Below are positions 8,775-20,500 of a stretch of DNA of 64,000 bases, piece by piece; within the stretch, counting starts at the first letter, position 1, and every line of letters starts with the position of its first letter. The notes under the pieces were generated by a model that worked only from the letters and a program-made list of their open reading frames with translations, was not told where the DNA came from and made no database searches. The position numbers and the translations under genes are program-made. This DNA comes from Schaalia odontolytica (GTDB taxonomy: Bacteria; Actinomycetota; Actinomycetes; Actinomycetales; Actinomycetaceae): contig NZ_CP133472.1 of assembly GCF_031191545.1 (NCBI RefSeq), positions 1,240,001-1,304,000 on the forward strand, in the 5' to 3' direction.

Positions 8775-11700
8775 ATGAAGCGTTCGCGCCTTGCAGTGCT
8801 CTCCCTCGCTGCCACCCTTGGGATCGCGGTCGTCGCTCCCCAAGCATTCGCCGACCCTGCTGGCACTCCCGGCTCGGCTCCGGCCTCGCCCCCCTCATCG
8901 AATGCCGGAAAGCCGCTGGACCCCGAACTCACCTCGAAGTCACAGTATGACGCGGGCGGGGCGACGACGCCGACCGGTGACCTGCTACCCGACGATGAGT
9001 CACACCAGCCCGTCACGGTCATCGTGGAACTTGAGGAAGGCGACGCGGGGGTTGCGTGGTACCGTCGCGCGCTGTCAGCCGATGCCAAGCGCGCGGCCGT
9101 CAAGGAGCGTATTCGCACGGCCGTGGAGGCCGCAGTTCCCGGCCAGGTCACCTCTGGCGGCGGTCCTGTGACCGAGGTTGAGGACTACGAGCACGTGATG
9201 GAGGGCTTCGCAATCGAGGTCCCTGCGGGAGCGGTCGAAGCGGTCCGCGGCGTCGAGGGCGTCAAGCGCGCTTTCGTCGAGCAGACGGTCACTCCCTCGT
9301 GGGAAGAGGGGTACTCCGCGCCCCAGAACCAGTACTCGCTGGACATGACGGGGGTGGACCGCATCAGCCAGAAGGGTGATGGGACGACCATCGCGATCAT
9401 CGACACGGGCTTCGACACGACCCACGAGGCATTCTCGGGGGCGCTTGACGAATCGACTGTCGCCTACACCTACGACTCGATCTCCTCGGCCAGGCGAGGC
9501 CTGAGCTCGGGCTGGGCGGGTGCCTACGTGTCCTCGAAGATCCCCTTCGCCTACGACTACGGCGATGGAGACTCCGACGTCATCCCGCACACTTCCCACA
9601 ACATGTCCCACGGCACGCACGTGGCGGGCATTGCGGCCGCGAATGGCGGAGCGATCCTGGGGTCCGCTCCCGGCGCGCAGCTGCTGCTCATGAAGGCCGG
9701 AATCGACGCCACGGGAGGCCTGTCCGATTCGGCGATCTTTGCCGCCCTCGACGACTGCGCGGTCCTCAAGCCCGACGTCGTCAACATGTCCTTCGGATAC
9801 GCGGGTGGTGCCTCCGAGGCCCGCGACGACGTCTACGGGTCCGTCTACTACCGCCTGGCCGAGCAGGGCATCATGCTCAACGTTGCGGGCGGTAACTTCG
9901 GCGCTGCCTCCCAGGGCAACACCAGCGGATGGGGCCTACCCTACGCATCCGACCCCGATTCATCGACGGTCGCCCAGCCCTCCACCTACACCGCGTCCCT
10001 GTCGGTCGCCTCAGTCGATAACGCTAACGGGTGGGGTCCTTCCACCTACAAAGCGTCGAGCTTCTCCTCCTGGGGCGTGGCCCCCAACCTGACCCTCAAG
10101 CCCGAGATCGCCGCCCCCGGCGGGTACATCTGGTCGGCGCTTCCGGGCGGCACCTACGGCTACTCCTCCGGCACATCCATGGCGACCCCCTACCTGGCGG
10201 GCATGGCCGCTGACATCAAGCAGCGCGTCGAGTCCGACCCCGGTTTCGCCTACATGACCGAGGCCGAAAAGACGGGCGTCGTCTAGAACCTCCTCATGGG
10301 AACCGCGAAGCCCCTGGTCGACAACGAGGGCGGCCGTGGTGCCTACTATTCTCCTCGTAAGATCGGCTCCGGCCTGGCCAACGCCGTGGCGGCCTCCTCC
10401 GCGACCGTGTTCCCCACCGTCGTGGAGGCGCCCGACCAGACCCGGCCCAAGGCCGACCTCGGAGACGGAACCGAGGGCTGGACGTTCTCCATTCGCCTGA
10501 CCAACACCGCTTACGAAGCACGCACCTACCGGCTGAACACGCAGGCTCTCTCCGAGGTTGTCGCCTCCGGTGTCTTCACCCAACACAGCGCCAACTGGAC
10601 TGACCAGGGTATTTCGGTCAGCTACTCGGGCGACGTCAGCGGAAGCACTGACTCCTCGACGATCACCGTGCCGGGTCGTGGCATCGTCACCGCGACTGTG
10701 ACCATCACGCCGCAGGCGGCTTTCGCCGCCTACGCCCACGCCTACGCGCCCAACGGCACCTTCGTCGACGGTTTCACGGTCCTCACCTCGATGACCGAGG
10801 GAGAACCCGACCTGTCCATCCCCTTCCTCGGCTTCTACGGTGACTGGGGTGCCGTTCCGGTCTTCGACTCCCTCGCCTCCGACGGTGGCCAGGCCCACGC
10901 AGTGGCCTCGCGTCTCGCCTCCGCGACCACGGGTGTTCCCCTCGGAGTGAACCCGCTGGCCGGATACACCTCCGCGGCCTCGGCTCCCGCCCCCAACCCG
11001 GACACCTACGTCGTGTCCGCCTCGACGTGGGCGCAGGGCCCCTCCGCGATCCGACCGGTCACCGGGCTGCTGAGGTCGACGAAGAGCATCACCTACACCT
11101 ACCAGGACTCCGCGGGCAACACGGTGCGCCAGTACTCCTACAAGAACACCCGGAAGTCCCTGTACGACGACTACAGCCGCGGCATCGCCTCGGGTGAATC
11201 CTCCATCGGTGACCCGTACTTCGACGGCTACGACTGGCACGGCCGCCGCCTCCCTGAGGGGCGCTACACGCTGCGCATCGACGCCGTCACCGACGGCCCG
11301 AGCTCGCGCACCCAGACGCTGACGTACTCCTTCGCCTACGACCTGACCGGGCCCAAGATCAGCGGAGTCAACGTCCGGGGCCAGGGTGACGTGCGCACCG
11401 TGTCCTTCGACGTCACGGACTCCTCGCCCATTGCCTCCATTGACTTCCACGACCCGGCAAACGGTTCCTACTACTACCGCACCCTCGTGACCGATGGGGG
11501 AACCCTCGGAGCTGACGGACAGCGCACCTATCACTTCGACGTGCCCGTCGCCGACCTGCAGCGCGGCTGGGAGTCCCACGGCGGCACGGGCCAGGCTCCC
11601 ACCAACCCGACCCTGTATGCGTGGGACTACGGCGTGAACGCCTCCGCCGGTGTGACGGTCTCGGTCGGCGCCGCGGACCCGATCACGCTGTCCACTTCCT

Positions 11701-13340
11701 CGGTCGTGATCCCCGCTGGTGAGGCCTCCCAGGTCTCCGCCGTTCTGAGCCCGTCCCTGTCTGGCTCCCGGGTCGTGTGGTCGCTCGCGGACCCCTCGAT
11801 TGCGTCGCTGACCACCTCACCCGACACCCTGACGGCGACGATCACCGCGGGAGCGAAGGAAGGGTCCACGACCCTGACTGCGTGGGTATACCAGTGGGAT
11901 GGAACGTGGGCTTCCGCCTCTACGGAGGTGAGCGTTCGCGCTGCCGCATCCTCCGACTTCACCATCGACGAGGCCGGGGTCTTGCGCTCCTACAGCGGTA
12001 GCGACACGGAGGTGAGCGTCCCCAGCGGCGTCACAGCGCTGGCCGACCGCGTCTTCGCCCGCTCCTCCGTCACCTCAGTGGAGCTGCCCGACACGGTCGA
12101 ACGCATCGGGGCCTCCGCCTTCGAAGGTGCAGCCTCGCTGGCACGTGTGACGGTTCGCGACGCGCGTGGACAGGTCACAGACGCTCTTCCCTCCGCGCTG
12201 CGTCAGATCGGAGCGCGCGCCTTCCTGGGCACCGCGCTCGACGCCATTGACGTGCCGGACAGTGTGTTCGATATCGGGCCGGGAGCCTTTGCGCTCATGC
12301 CCTCGCTCACGGGGGTGAGCATCGGAAGCGGCGTGCGTGAGGGCCAGCTGGTCTCCACCTTCACCGCCTCGCCCAAGCTCAAGGCGATCACCGTCAAGGC
12401 GGACAACGCCTCCTACGAGAGCGTCGACGGCGTCCTGTTCACGAAGGGCCGCGACACGCTGCTGACCTACCCGCTCGGACGTGACGGCGTCACCTACACG
12501 GTTCCCGACGGCACGCGAGTGCTCGCCCAAGAGTCCTTCGAAGGGACGCCCCTGGACGAGGTCACGTTCCCGGATAGCCTGCGTCGCATCGACCGCTACG
12601 CTTTCGTCGGATCCCGCCTCTCCTCCCTTACCCTGCCCGACTCCTTCGAGACGATCGGCGCGCACGCGTTCCGAGGAATCACCTCACTCACCTGGGTCAA
12701 TATCGGCGGGACGACAACCATCGGAGAGTCGGCCTTCGACGGTGACCGAAACATTAGCGCCATCAACTTCCGGTCCGACCTGGCGCGCCTGACGAGCATC
12801 GGCGCGCACGCCCTGCGGGGTGTTCCAGTCACCCCGCCCGCGCTCAACCCCGCGACCGTTCAGGCCGAGACGCCCGCGACCGGCCCGACGCCCGCAACTG
12901 GCCCCACGCCCGCGCCCATCGCCAGCCCGGATGCCTCCCAGCCTGGAGCCGACTCGGCCTCGGGCGGACGAGTCGCAGTCGGGGACGCCGCCCCCGAGAC
13001 ACCCTCTGCCGGCACCTCGGCTCCGACGCCGCCCGACACTGCCGATCAGGGGGAGGGGAGCGATGCCCCTGCGGGTAATGCCACTCCCGCGGCAAACGCC
13101 ACCAGCCCCGGTACTGGGACCTCCTCCCCAGTTGCAACCGATCAAGTCGTGACCGTCGTCGGACGCACCGCGCTGTCTCTCGGAGACGCTGCCGACTACC
13201 ACGCGCCGCATCCCAAGAGGACGAGGCCCTCGTCTCTGGCAACCACCGGAGCATCAACGGACGGCCTCATCGGTATTGTTACCTTAGCCGTGACGCTCGG
13301 CTCCGTTCTGGTTGTCGCTCGCAGGCAACGCCTGAGCTGA
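8775..13340 (+). pseudogene. Subtilase 1: S8 protease with LRR_5 repeats and LATTG sortase anchor, interrupted by an amber codon
   Basis: One frame of 1521 codons broken only by TAG at 10284-10286. The four paralogues have Gln there (VVQNL), so a CAG-to-TAG change is the simplest reading. Order of domains: signal peptide (1-26), I9 propeptide (~75-175), S8 catalytic domain with D210, H279 (SHGTHVAG) and S468 (GTSMATP), [amber, codon 504], Fn3-like C5a-peptidase-type region, a BIG2-like Ig domain (~11680-11940), BspA-type LRR_5 repeats (~11990-12830), a Pro/Ala/Thr stalk, then LATTG (13236-13250), a hydrophobic segment and an RRQR tail. LAxTG is the class E sortase motif of high-GC actinobacteria. 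Unlike its neighbours it lacks the PA insert. If the stop is real, the truncated product keeps the full catalytic triad but is released unanchored. Confidence 0.85.
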
Positions 13341-13352
13341 TGACAAACGCAG

Positions 13353-13386
13353 CGAGGACCCCGGGGAAACATCCGCGGGGCCCTCG
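13353..13386 (+). terminator. Terminator hairpin after subtilase 1
   Basis: CGAGGACCCCG pairs with CGGGGCCCTCG with one A-C mismatch and a ~12-base loop, 13 bases after the stop codon. No clear T run. Confidence 0.6.
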
Positions 13387-13459
13387 TGCATGGGTGCCCA
13401 CTTGACGTGGGATGTTAGACGCTTCAGATCCCCTTAAAGAAGCAATAAGCAATCCAATG

Positions 13460-13488
13460 ATTGTCAGCTGCGTCATATGAGGTATTTT
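13460..13488 (+). promoter_or_regulatory. Predicted promoter of subtilase 2
   Basis: ATTGTC (13460-13465), 17-base spacer, TATTTT (13483-13488) preceded by GG. The leader that follows ends in CAACACAATGGAG, a ribosome-binding leader nearly identical in subtilases 3 to 5. Confidence 0.55.
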
Positions 13489-13562
13489 GTTGGGAGACGG
13501 CTGGTACACCGACGTACCGCGTGCCACCGGCGCGCCGTCCCCCAACACAATGGAGAAGGCTT

Positions 13563-16500
13563 ATGTCAACGAAGAAATCGGCTGCCCTCCTCGCCTTCGT
13601 CGGCGCGTTCGCGCTCGCGGTCACCGGGCCGGCCACCCTGGCCTCGCCCCTGCCCCCGAGTCCTTCCGGCATGCATGAAGGTGCGGCGATATCCCAGCCC
13701 CCGGGCGGGATCGATACGGCTCTGACCTCGAAGAGTGGACTCAGCGGGCCCGCCTCGACCGCCGAGGAGGATCCCGCGCGCCTCGTCGGCGTCATCGTCC
13801 AGCTTGAGGACGGTGCCTCACGCGACGCGGCGATCTCACAGATCAACGAGGCTGTGGCCTCGGCGTTCCCCGGTGCCTCCGCCCACGTGGAGCGCGAGTA
13901 CGACAAGGCGTTGCAGGGCTTCGCGCTGAGCGCGCCCGCCGGCTCCCTCGACGCGATCCGTAACCTCCCGGGCGTGCGAGCTGCGTTCCTCGAGCGTGAA
14001 GGTCACGTGAGTGACGTGGCCGCCCCCGATGCCGAGGGTGGCATCGAGGCGTCGCAGGCTACCACGCAGGATCCCGCCAACCTCAGCGCCCAGCTCATGA
14101 TGCGCACCGACCAGGTCGCCCAGAAGGGTGAGGGCACGGTCATCGCCGTCATCGACACGGGCGTCGACATGACGCATCAGGCCTTCATGGGTGAGCTCGC
14201 GTCCGCGCCCACCCTCACCCCGCAGAAGGTCGCCGCGATGACCTCCCAGCTCGGTGAAGGAAAGACGGGCGTCTACGTGTCGCAGAAGTTCCCCTTCGCC
14301 TATGACTATGCGGACGGTGACAATGACGCATCGCCGCGCGAGGGAGGCTCCGGCTTCCACGGGACGCACGTCGCAGGCATCTGCGCCGGCAACGCCGACA
14401 AGATCGTCGGTACCGCCCCCAATGCGCAGGTGATCGTCGCGAAGGTGACTCGCACCGAGGACGACGCGTTGCTGGATTCGGCGCTTCTCGCCTCCCTCGA
14501 TGACATGCTCGTCCTACATCCCGACGTCATTAACCTGTCGCTCGGCTGGACCGCGGGCATGGACAGTGAGGCCGACTCCGTGTATGCGACCGTGTACAAG
14601 AAGCTCCAGGAAGCGGGAATCACCGTCAATGCGGCCTCGGGTAACGCCTTCTCGACCGGGTACGGCAACAACTCAGGCAAGGGCCTGCCCTATGCCACGG
14701 ACCCGGACTCCTCGGTCATGGACGAGCCGGCCACCTACTCGTCGGTGGTTGCCGTCGCCTCGGTCGAGAACGCCCTCATCCGCAACGCCTTCACGGTGAA
14801 CGGGAAAGACATTGGATATCAGCGCTCGCGAGGCATGAACGGCGAGAAGGTCGCCTACTTCTCCGACCTGCCCGCCGGAACCTACGAGTACGTGGACGCC
14901 GGCTTCGCCTCCGAGGAGGACGCGGCCGCACTCGCAGCGAAGTACCCGGAGGGCCTGGCCGGCAAGATCGCGCTCGTCTCGCGCGGCAAGATGACCTACC
15001 AGAAGAAGGTCGAAAACCTCTACGACCTGCACCCGGCTGGCATTCTCGTCTACAACAACGTGTCGGTCGGATCCCTCATTATCATGAACCTGACGACGCA
15101 GGACGTGCCCGCCGCCTTCATTTCTCAGGCCGACGGCCAGGCGATGCTGGACGCCCCCGAGCACAGGCTCTCGATCGCCGAGGGGCAGGTCCTCCCGCAG
15201 TCCACCATCTACGAGGCCTCCGAGTTCTCCGCGTGGGGCGTGTCTCCGGACCTGCGGCTCAAGCCCGAAATCGCCGCCCCCGGTGGCAACGTTTTCTCAG
15301 CGATACCGAACGGTGCGTACGAGCAGACTTCGGGCACCTCGATGGCCACGCCCCAGATGGCTGGTATCAGTGCGATTGTGCTTCAGCGTGTGCAGTCTGA
15401 TCCTCTGTTTGCGTCGATGAGTGCGCGTGAGAAGGTTGAGGTGGTGCAGAACCTGATTATGGGTACGGCTCGGCCGCTGACGGATGCCGCCCAGACTTCG
15501 GGTGTGCTTTATTCGCCGCGTAAGCAGGGTGCTGGCCTTGTGGACGCTTTGGCTGCCACGACTTCGTCGGTGTACCCGACCGTGGTTGGTGCTCCCGAGC
15601 AGTCCCGGCCCAAGGCGGACCTGGGGGATGGAACGAAGGGTTGGCACTTTGATGTCACTTTGCACAACCTGTCGGGTGTGGAAGCCACGTATGAGTTGAG
15701 TTCGCAGGCCCTCTCTGAGATCGTCGAGGGTGGTTTCTTCACCGAGCATTCCTCGGATTGGCGAGGCCGTGGCGTGGAGATTCGGTACTCGGGTGGTGCG
15801 TCGGCTGTGGCCGAGGGGGCGAGTGTGACTGTTCCTGCGAGCGGCGAGGTCACCGTCGGCATTGACGTTACGCCCGGGGCTGAGTTTGCTTCCTACGTCG
15901 CGCAGAGTGCGCCCAACGGTACCTTCCTCGATGGTTTCGTGCGTTTCGCCTCGAAGACCGGAGGCCAGCCGGACCTGACCGTGCCCTACCTGGGTTTCTA
16001 CGGGGACTGGGGCAAGGCACCTATCTTTGACGCCCTCGCCTCCGAAGGCGGCGCGCACACCCTGGCCTCGGGTATCTACAACGGGACCACCGGACAGCTC
16101 CTCGGATACAACCCCCTCATCAAGGCTGCAGACCGTCGAGGGGCCCCAAACCCCGATCGCTACGTGATCTCCCGATCGCCGGCGATGGGGGCACCCACCG
16201 TCCTCGAGCCTCGCACGGGAACGCTGCGTAGCGTCCACTCGCTGACCAGCACCTACACGTACGAGGGCGGCGCAATCGTCGCGTCCGTGACGAACCACCG
16301 CAACTGGAAGTCCGTCTATGTGACGAGCATGGAGGAGAATACCTGGGTCGAGGCATACCACGATCCCACGGCGTTCACCGCGAACATGGGGGACTTCGTG
16401 GACCTACCCTCGGGCATGTACACGCTGCGAATCGCCGCGTCCAACGATGGGCCTTCCTCGGCTGAGCAGTCGATTTCCTACAAGTTCCGTCTCGATACCA

Positions 16501-17369
16501 CCGCCCCCGTTATCTCCAACCTCGTGTACTCGGGCATGGGTGAGGGCTTCGTCGTCACCTTCGACGTCACCGACGACTCGCCACTGGCGGCGGTCGACCT
16601 GCATGATCCCGCCGACGGACTGTGGTTCTACCGCCACGTCTTCACGGAGGATGAGGGCAGCATCGGCCCGAACGGCGAGTGGACCTATCATGTCGAGATC
16701 CCGCTGAGCGAGATCTACCGGGCGTGGACGGAGCAAGGCGGAACGGGCGACGTCATCGCCAACCCATACGTCCTGGCGTGGGACTACGGCCTTAACCCCT
16801 CCGCCGCCTTCCCGATTGACGTTCCCAGCAACAACACGGGTTCGCCGCGGCTGTGCTCGGATCCTGAGGGAGGCAACTGGGTCAAGGACGGGATCGGCTG
16901 GTGGTATGCTTGCGCCGATGGTAGAAGCTACCTCAAGGGCGGATGGTTCACTATCAATGGCCGCGACTACCTGTTCGGTCCGTCGGGCTACATGGCGACC
17001 GGCTTCCTGAAGCGGGTCGACGGCCGGTGGGTCTACGCGGATCAGGACGGTGCTCTCGCGAGCGGCTGGATCCGCGACGGCGGCCAGTGGTACTACCTTG
17101 ACCCTGCGACCAAGGTCATGGCCACCGGCTGGGTTGCAGACGGTGGCTCCTGGTACTACCTGAGCGCCTCCGGGGCGATGGCTACCGGCTGGGTCCAGGT
17201 GGATGGGTCCTGGTACTACCTGTCCAGCTCGGGCACGATGGCGACGGGCTGGATCAAGGTCGGCGGCCTCTGGTATTACCTGGGACCCGATGGTGCGATG
17301 CTCACCGGCACCCAGGTCATCAACGGACGCACCTACGTCTTTGACGGCAGCGGCGCATGGGTCGGATGA
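13563..17369 (+). CDS. Subtilase 2: secreted S8 protease with PA domain and wall-binding repeats
   Basis: 1268 residues. I start at the ATG opening MSTKKSAALLAFVGAF, preceded by GGAGAAGG, not the upstream in-frame extension. Signal peptide to about residue 30; DTALTSKSG motif; I9 propeptide (~75-145, VGVIVQLED to RAAFLER); S8 domain with D198, H266 (FHGTHVAG) and S593 (SGTSMATPQ). A protease-associated insert (~415-530) lies between His and Ser, as in lactocepin and C5a-peptidase-like enzymes. Fn3-like domains follow; residues ~1100-1268 are choline-binding-type repeats (GWWYACADG, GSWYYLSASGAMATGW). No sortase motif, so attachment should be non-covalent to wall polymer. Likely a surface endopeptidase on host or bacterial protein. 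Nucleotides 15354-15779 are shared almost exactly with subtilase 3. Confidence 0.9.
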   Translation: MSTKKSAALLAFVGAFALAVTGPATLASPLPPSPSGMHEGAAISQPPGGIDTALTSKSGLSGPASTAEEDPARLVGVIVQLEDGASRDAAISQINEAVASAFPGASAHVEREYDKALQGFALSAPAGSLDAIRNLPGVRAAFLEREGHVSDVAAPDAEGGIEASQATTQDPANLSAQLMMRTDQVAQKGEGTVIAVIDTGVDMTHQAFMGELASAPTLTPQKVAAMTSQLGEGKTGVYVSQKFPFAYDYADGDNDASPREGGSGFHGTHVAGICAGNADKIVGTAPNAQVIVAKVTRTEDDALLDSALLASLDDMLVLHPDVINLSLGWTAGMDSEADSVYATVYKKLQEAGITVNAASGNAFSTGYGNNSGKGLPYATDPDSSVMDEPATYSSVVAVASVENALIRNAFTVNGKDIGYQRSRGMNGEKVAYFSDLPAGTYEYVDAGFASEEDAAALAAKYPEGLAGKIALVSRGKMTYQKKVENLYDLHPAGILVYNNVSVGSLIIMNLTTQDVPAAFISQADGQAMLDAPEHRLSIAEGQVLPQSTIYEASEFSAWGVSPDLRLKPEIAAPGGNVFSAIPNGAYEQTSGTSMATPQMAGISAIVLQRVQSDPLFASMSAREKVEVVQNLIMGTARPLTDAAQTSGVLYSPRKQGAGLVDALAATTSSVYPTVVGAPEQSRPKADLGDGTKGWHFDVTLHNLSGVEATYELSSQALSEIVEGGFFTEHSSDWRGRGVEIRYSGGASAVAEGASVTVPASGEVTVGIDVTPGAEFASYVAQSAPNGTFLDGFVRFASKTGGQPDLTVPYLGFYGDWGKAPIFDALASEGGAHTLASGIYNGTTGQLLGYNPLIKAADRRGAPNPDRYVISRSPAMGAPTVLEPRTGTLRSVHSLTSTYTYEGGAIVASVTNHRNWKSVYVTSMEENTWVEAYHDPTAFTANMGDFVDLPSGMYTLRIAASNDGPSSAEQSISYKFRLDTTAPVISNLVYSGMGEGFVVTFDVTDDSPLAAVDLHDPADGLWFYRHVFTEDEGSIGPNGEWTYHVEIPLSEIYRAWTEQGGTGDVIANPYVLAWDYGLNPSAAFPIDVPSNNTGSPRLCSDPEGGNWVKDGIGWWYACADGRSYLKGGWFTINGRDYLFGPSGYMATGFLKRVDGRWVYADQDGALASGWIRDGGQWYYLDPATKVMATGWVADGGSWYYLSASGAMATGWVQVDGSWYYLSSSGTMATGWIKVGGLWYYLGPDGAMLTGTQVINGRTYVFDGSGAWVG
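15354..15779 (+). repeat. Near-identical 426-bp tract, copy 1 (gene conversion)
   Basis: Matches 19362-19787 with only a few mismatches. It starts at the codons for the QMAG after the catalytic serine and ends in the Fn3-like region. Its codons are richer in T-ending and G-ending forms (for example GATCCTCTGTTT, GGTGTGCTTTAT) than the strongly C-ending flanks. Confidence 0.85.
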
Positions 17370-17395
17370 CCCGAGCGCTGATCTGACGACAACGA

Positions 17396-17435
17396 CGAGG
17401 CCCGGGACGCTCTCTCACCAGTGGCCCGGGCCTCG
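17396..17435 (+). terminator. Terminator hairpin after subtilase 2
   Basis: CGAGGCCCGGG (17396-17406) and CCCGGGCCTCG (17425-17435) form a perfect 11-bp stem with an 18-base loop, 26 bases after the stop, followed by TTC. Confidence 0.75.
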
Positions 17436-17573
17436 TTCGCCGCGTGTCCTGCGTGCCCCCGCCGGAGCTCCGTGCGGAGGTTCTTCGCAGTCTCGTCCCC
17501 GTATCGCGGCCGATTGACGCGCGCCCGCTTCGTGTTGCTCGCGATACCCAATCAACACAATGGAGTGATTCAC

Positions 17574-20500
17574 ATGACAATGAAGACAACAACGTCGTTC
17601 CTCGCGCTCGCAGGTGCCTGCGCGCTCGCGCTCACAGGGCCGGCGTCTCTCGCGGTTCCACCGACTCCCACTCCGCCTGGACCCGCACCCGACGTCGCGG
17701 CCTCGTCTCTGCCCGTGGGCGACGTCGACACTGCGCTGACATCGAAAAGTGGCGAGACTACCGTGCCCGAACCCAGTGATGGGCGTAAGGACCCCACGGC
17801 GATCGTCGGCGTCATCGTCCAGCTTCAGGATGGGGCGGAGCGCGATGCTGCGCTGGCCTCCATCAACGAGGCCGTGGCCTCGGCGTTCCCGGGTTCCTCC
17901 GCCCACGTTGAGCGCGAATATGACAAGGCGTTGCAGGGCTTTGCGCTGAGCGCGCCCGCGGGCTCCCTCGATGCGATCCGAGCGGCGAGCGGCGTCAAGG
18001 GTGCGTTCGTTGAGCGTGAGACCCAGGTCAACGAGAACGCGGCAGCGGATGCGGAGGGTGGTTTCGCGGCTTCACGCCTGTCAGACCAGGATCCGGACAA
18101 CCTCAGCGCCCAGATCATGATGCGCACCGACCAGGTGTCCCAGAAGGGTGAGGGTAAGGTCATCGCGGTCATCGACACGGGTGTCGATGTCTCTCACCCG
18201 GCTTTCGCGGGCGCACTCGCGTCCGCGCCGTCGATGACCGCCGAGGCCGTCGCTGCGCTGACACCTCAGCTGGGTGAGGGTAAGAGTGGGGTCTACGTGA
18301 ATGAGAAGTTCCCCTTCGCGTACGACTACGCTGAGAATGATGCGGACGTTTCCCCCTCGGTATCCCACGGCACGCACGTGGCCGGGATTGCCGCCGGTAA
18401 CGCCGACCAGATCGTCGGAGTCGCCCCGGAGGCGCAGATCGTCGTCGCGAAGGTCTCGCGAGACGGCAGCAGAGCTATCTCGGATTCAGCGCTGTTGGCC
18501 GCTCTTGATGACATGGTTCTCCTGCGCCCCGATGTCATCAACCTGTCGCTCGGGTGGACGGCCGGCATGGACAACGAGGCTGACTCCGTGTATGCGACCG
18601 TGTACAAGAAGCTCCAGGAAGCGGGGATCACCGTCGACGCGGCCTCGGGTAACGCCTTCTCGGCCGGCTACGGCAACACCTCCGGGCGCAACCTTCCCTA
18701 CGCCTCGGACCCCGACTCATCCGTCCTTGCCGAACCCGCCTCCTACTCCTCCGTGGTTGCCGTCGCATCCCTCAACAACAGGTTGACCCTCAACGTCCTT
18801 AAGGCGGCCGGGCGCGACATCGCCTATCAGCGTGCGCGCGGCGCAAACGGCGAAAAAATAGCTGAGCTCACCGAGCTGAACCCAGGCGACTACGAGTACG
18901 TGGACGCCGGCTTCGCCTCCGAGGAGGACGTGGCCGCACTTGCAGCGAAGTATCCGGATGGCCTGGCGGGTAAGTTCGTACTCGTCTCGCGCGGAGAACT
19001 GACCTATAGTGCGAAGATTGACAACATTGCACCGCTCAAGCCCGCCGGAATCCTTGTCTATAACAACGTTCCCGGTGAAGAGCTCTTGGTGATGAGCCTG
19101 ACGACGAGCAGTGTTCCCGCCGCTTTCATTTCGCTTGAGAGCGGCCAGGCGATGCTGGCGGCCGCAGATCACCACCTGACCCTCGTGGATGGAAAGACGA
19201 TCACCCCGAACTCGAACTATTCGATCTCGGACTTCTCCGCGTGGGGCGTGTCTCCGGACCTGCGCCTCAAGCCCGAAATCGCCGCCCCCGGCGGAGACGT
19301 CTACTCTGCGGTCCCGGGTGGTACCTACGAGTTCATGTCCGGCACGTCCATGGCGAGCCCTCAGATGGCTGGTATCAGTGCGATCGTGCTTCAGCGTGTG
19401 CAGTCTGATCCTCTGTTTGCGTCGATGAGTGCGCGTGAGAAGGTTGAGGTGGTGCAGAACCTGATTATGGGTACGGCTCGGCCGCTGACGGATGCCGCCC
19501 AGACTTCGGGTGTGCTTTATTCGCCGCGTAAGCAGGGTGCTGGCCTTGTGGACGCTTTGGCTGCCACGACTTCGTCGGTGTACCCGACCGTGGTTGGCGC
19601 TCCCGAGCAGTCCCGGCCCAAGGCGGACCTGGGGGATGGGACGAGGGGTTGGCACTTTGATGTCACTTTGCACAACTTGTCGGGTGTGGAAGCCACGTAT
19701 GAGTTGAGTTCGCAGGCGCTGTCTGAGATTGTCGAGGGTGGTTTCTTCACCGAGCATTCCTCGGATTGGCGAGGCCGTGGCGTGGACATCTCGTACTCCG
19801 GAAAGACCGTGAGTGGCACCGGTGAGGGTGCGACCGTCACCGTCCCGGCCGGTGGTCAGGCCATGATCGGCGTGGACGTCACCCCAGGTGCCGATTTTGC
19901 TTCCTATGTTGCGCAGAATGCGCCCAACGGTACCTTCCTCGATGGTTTCGTGCGTTTCGCCTCGAAGACCGGAGGCCAGCCCGACCTGGCCGTGCCCTAC
20001 CTGGGGTTCTACGGGGACTGGGGCAAGGCACCTATCTTCGACGCCCTCGCCTCCGATGGTGGGGAGCACGCCCGCGCCTCGGCCATATATAACGGCATGA
20101 GCAACCAACCTCTGGGCTACAACCCCATGATGAAGGCCGAGGATTGGGTTGGTAACCCCAGGGCTGACCGTTACGTCCTGTCCCGGTCCGAGGCCTCGGG
20201 CGCACCCTCGGTCTTGGATCCGCGCACCGGCACATTGCGTAGCGTTCACAGGCTCAACACCGTGTATTCGAATGCTGCCGGAGAGACGATCGAATCCCTC
20301 GTGACTCATCAGGCCTGGAAGTCGAACGCCGAGGGCACCCGTGGCGTGATGAGCTGGGTTGAGCTGTGGCATGATCCCACGTATTTGTATACGCGCACCG
20401 AACCCTACGAGGACCTGCCCGATGGAATGTACAGGCTGACGATCTCGGCGCACAACGATGGTCCTTCGCAGGTGGAGCAGTCGATCTCCTACGACTTCCG

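Noticed and set aside
10296-13340. Second half of subtilase 1 as an independent gene starting at ATG 10296
   Set aside because: The ATG falls inside a conserved segment (NLIMGTARPL in the paralogues), there is no signal peptide or ribosome-binding site, and the frame is continuous with the first half across one TAG.
16860-17366. Tandem repeat mistaken for CRISPR or satellite DNA
   Set aside because: The ~60-bp periodic units code for wall-binding WYYL repeats in frame and vary in sequence; there are no unique spacers.
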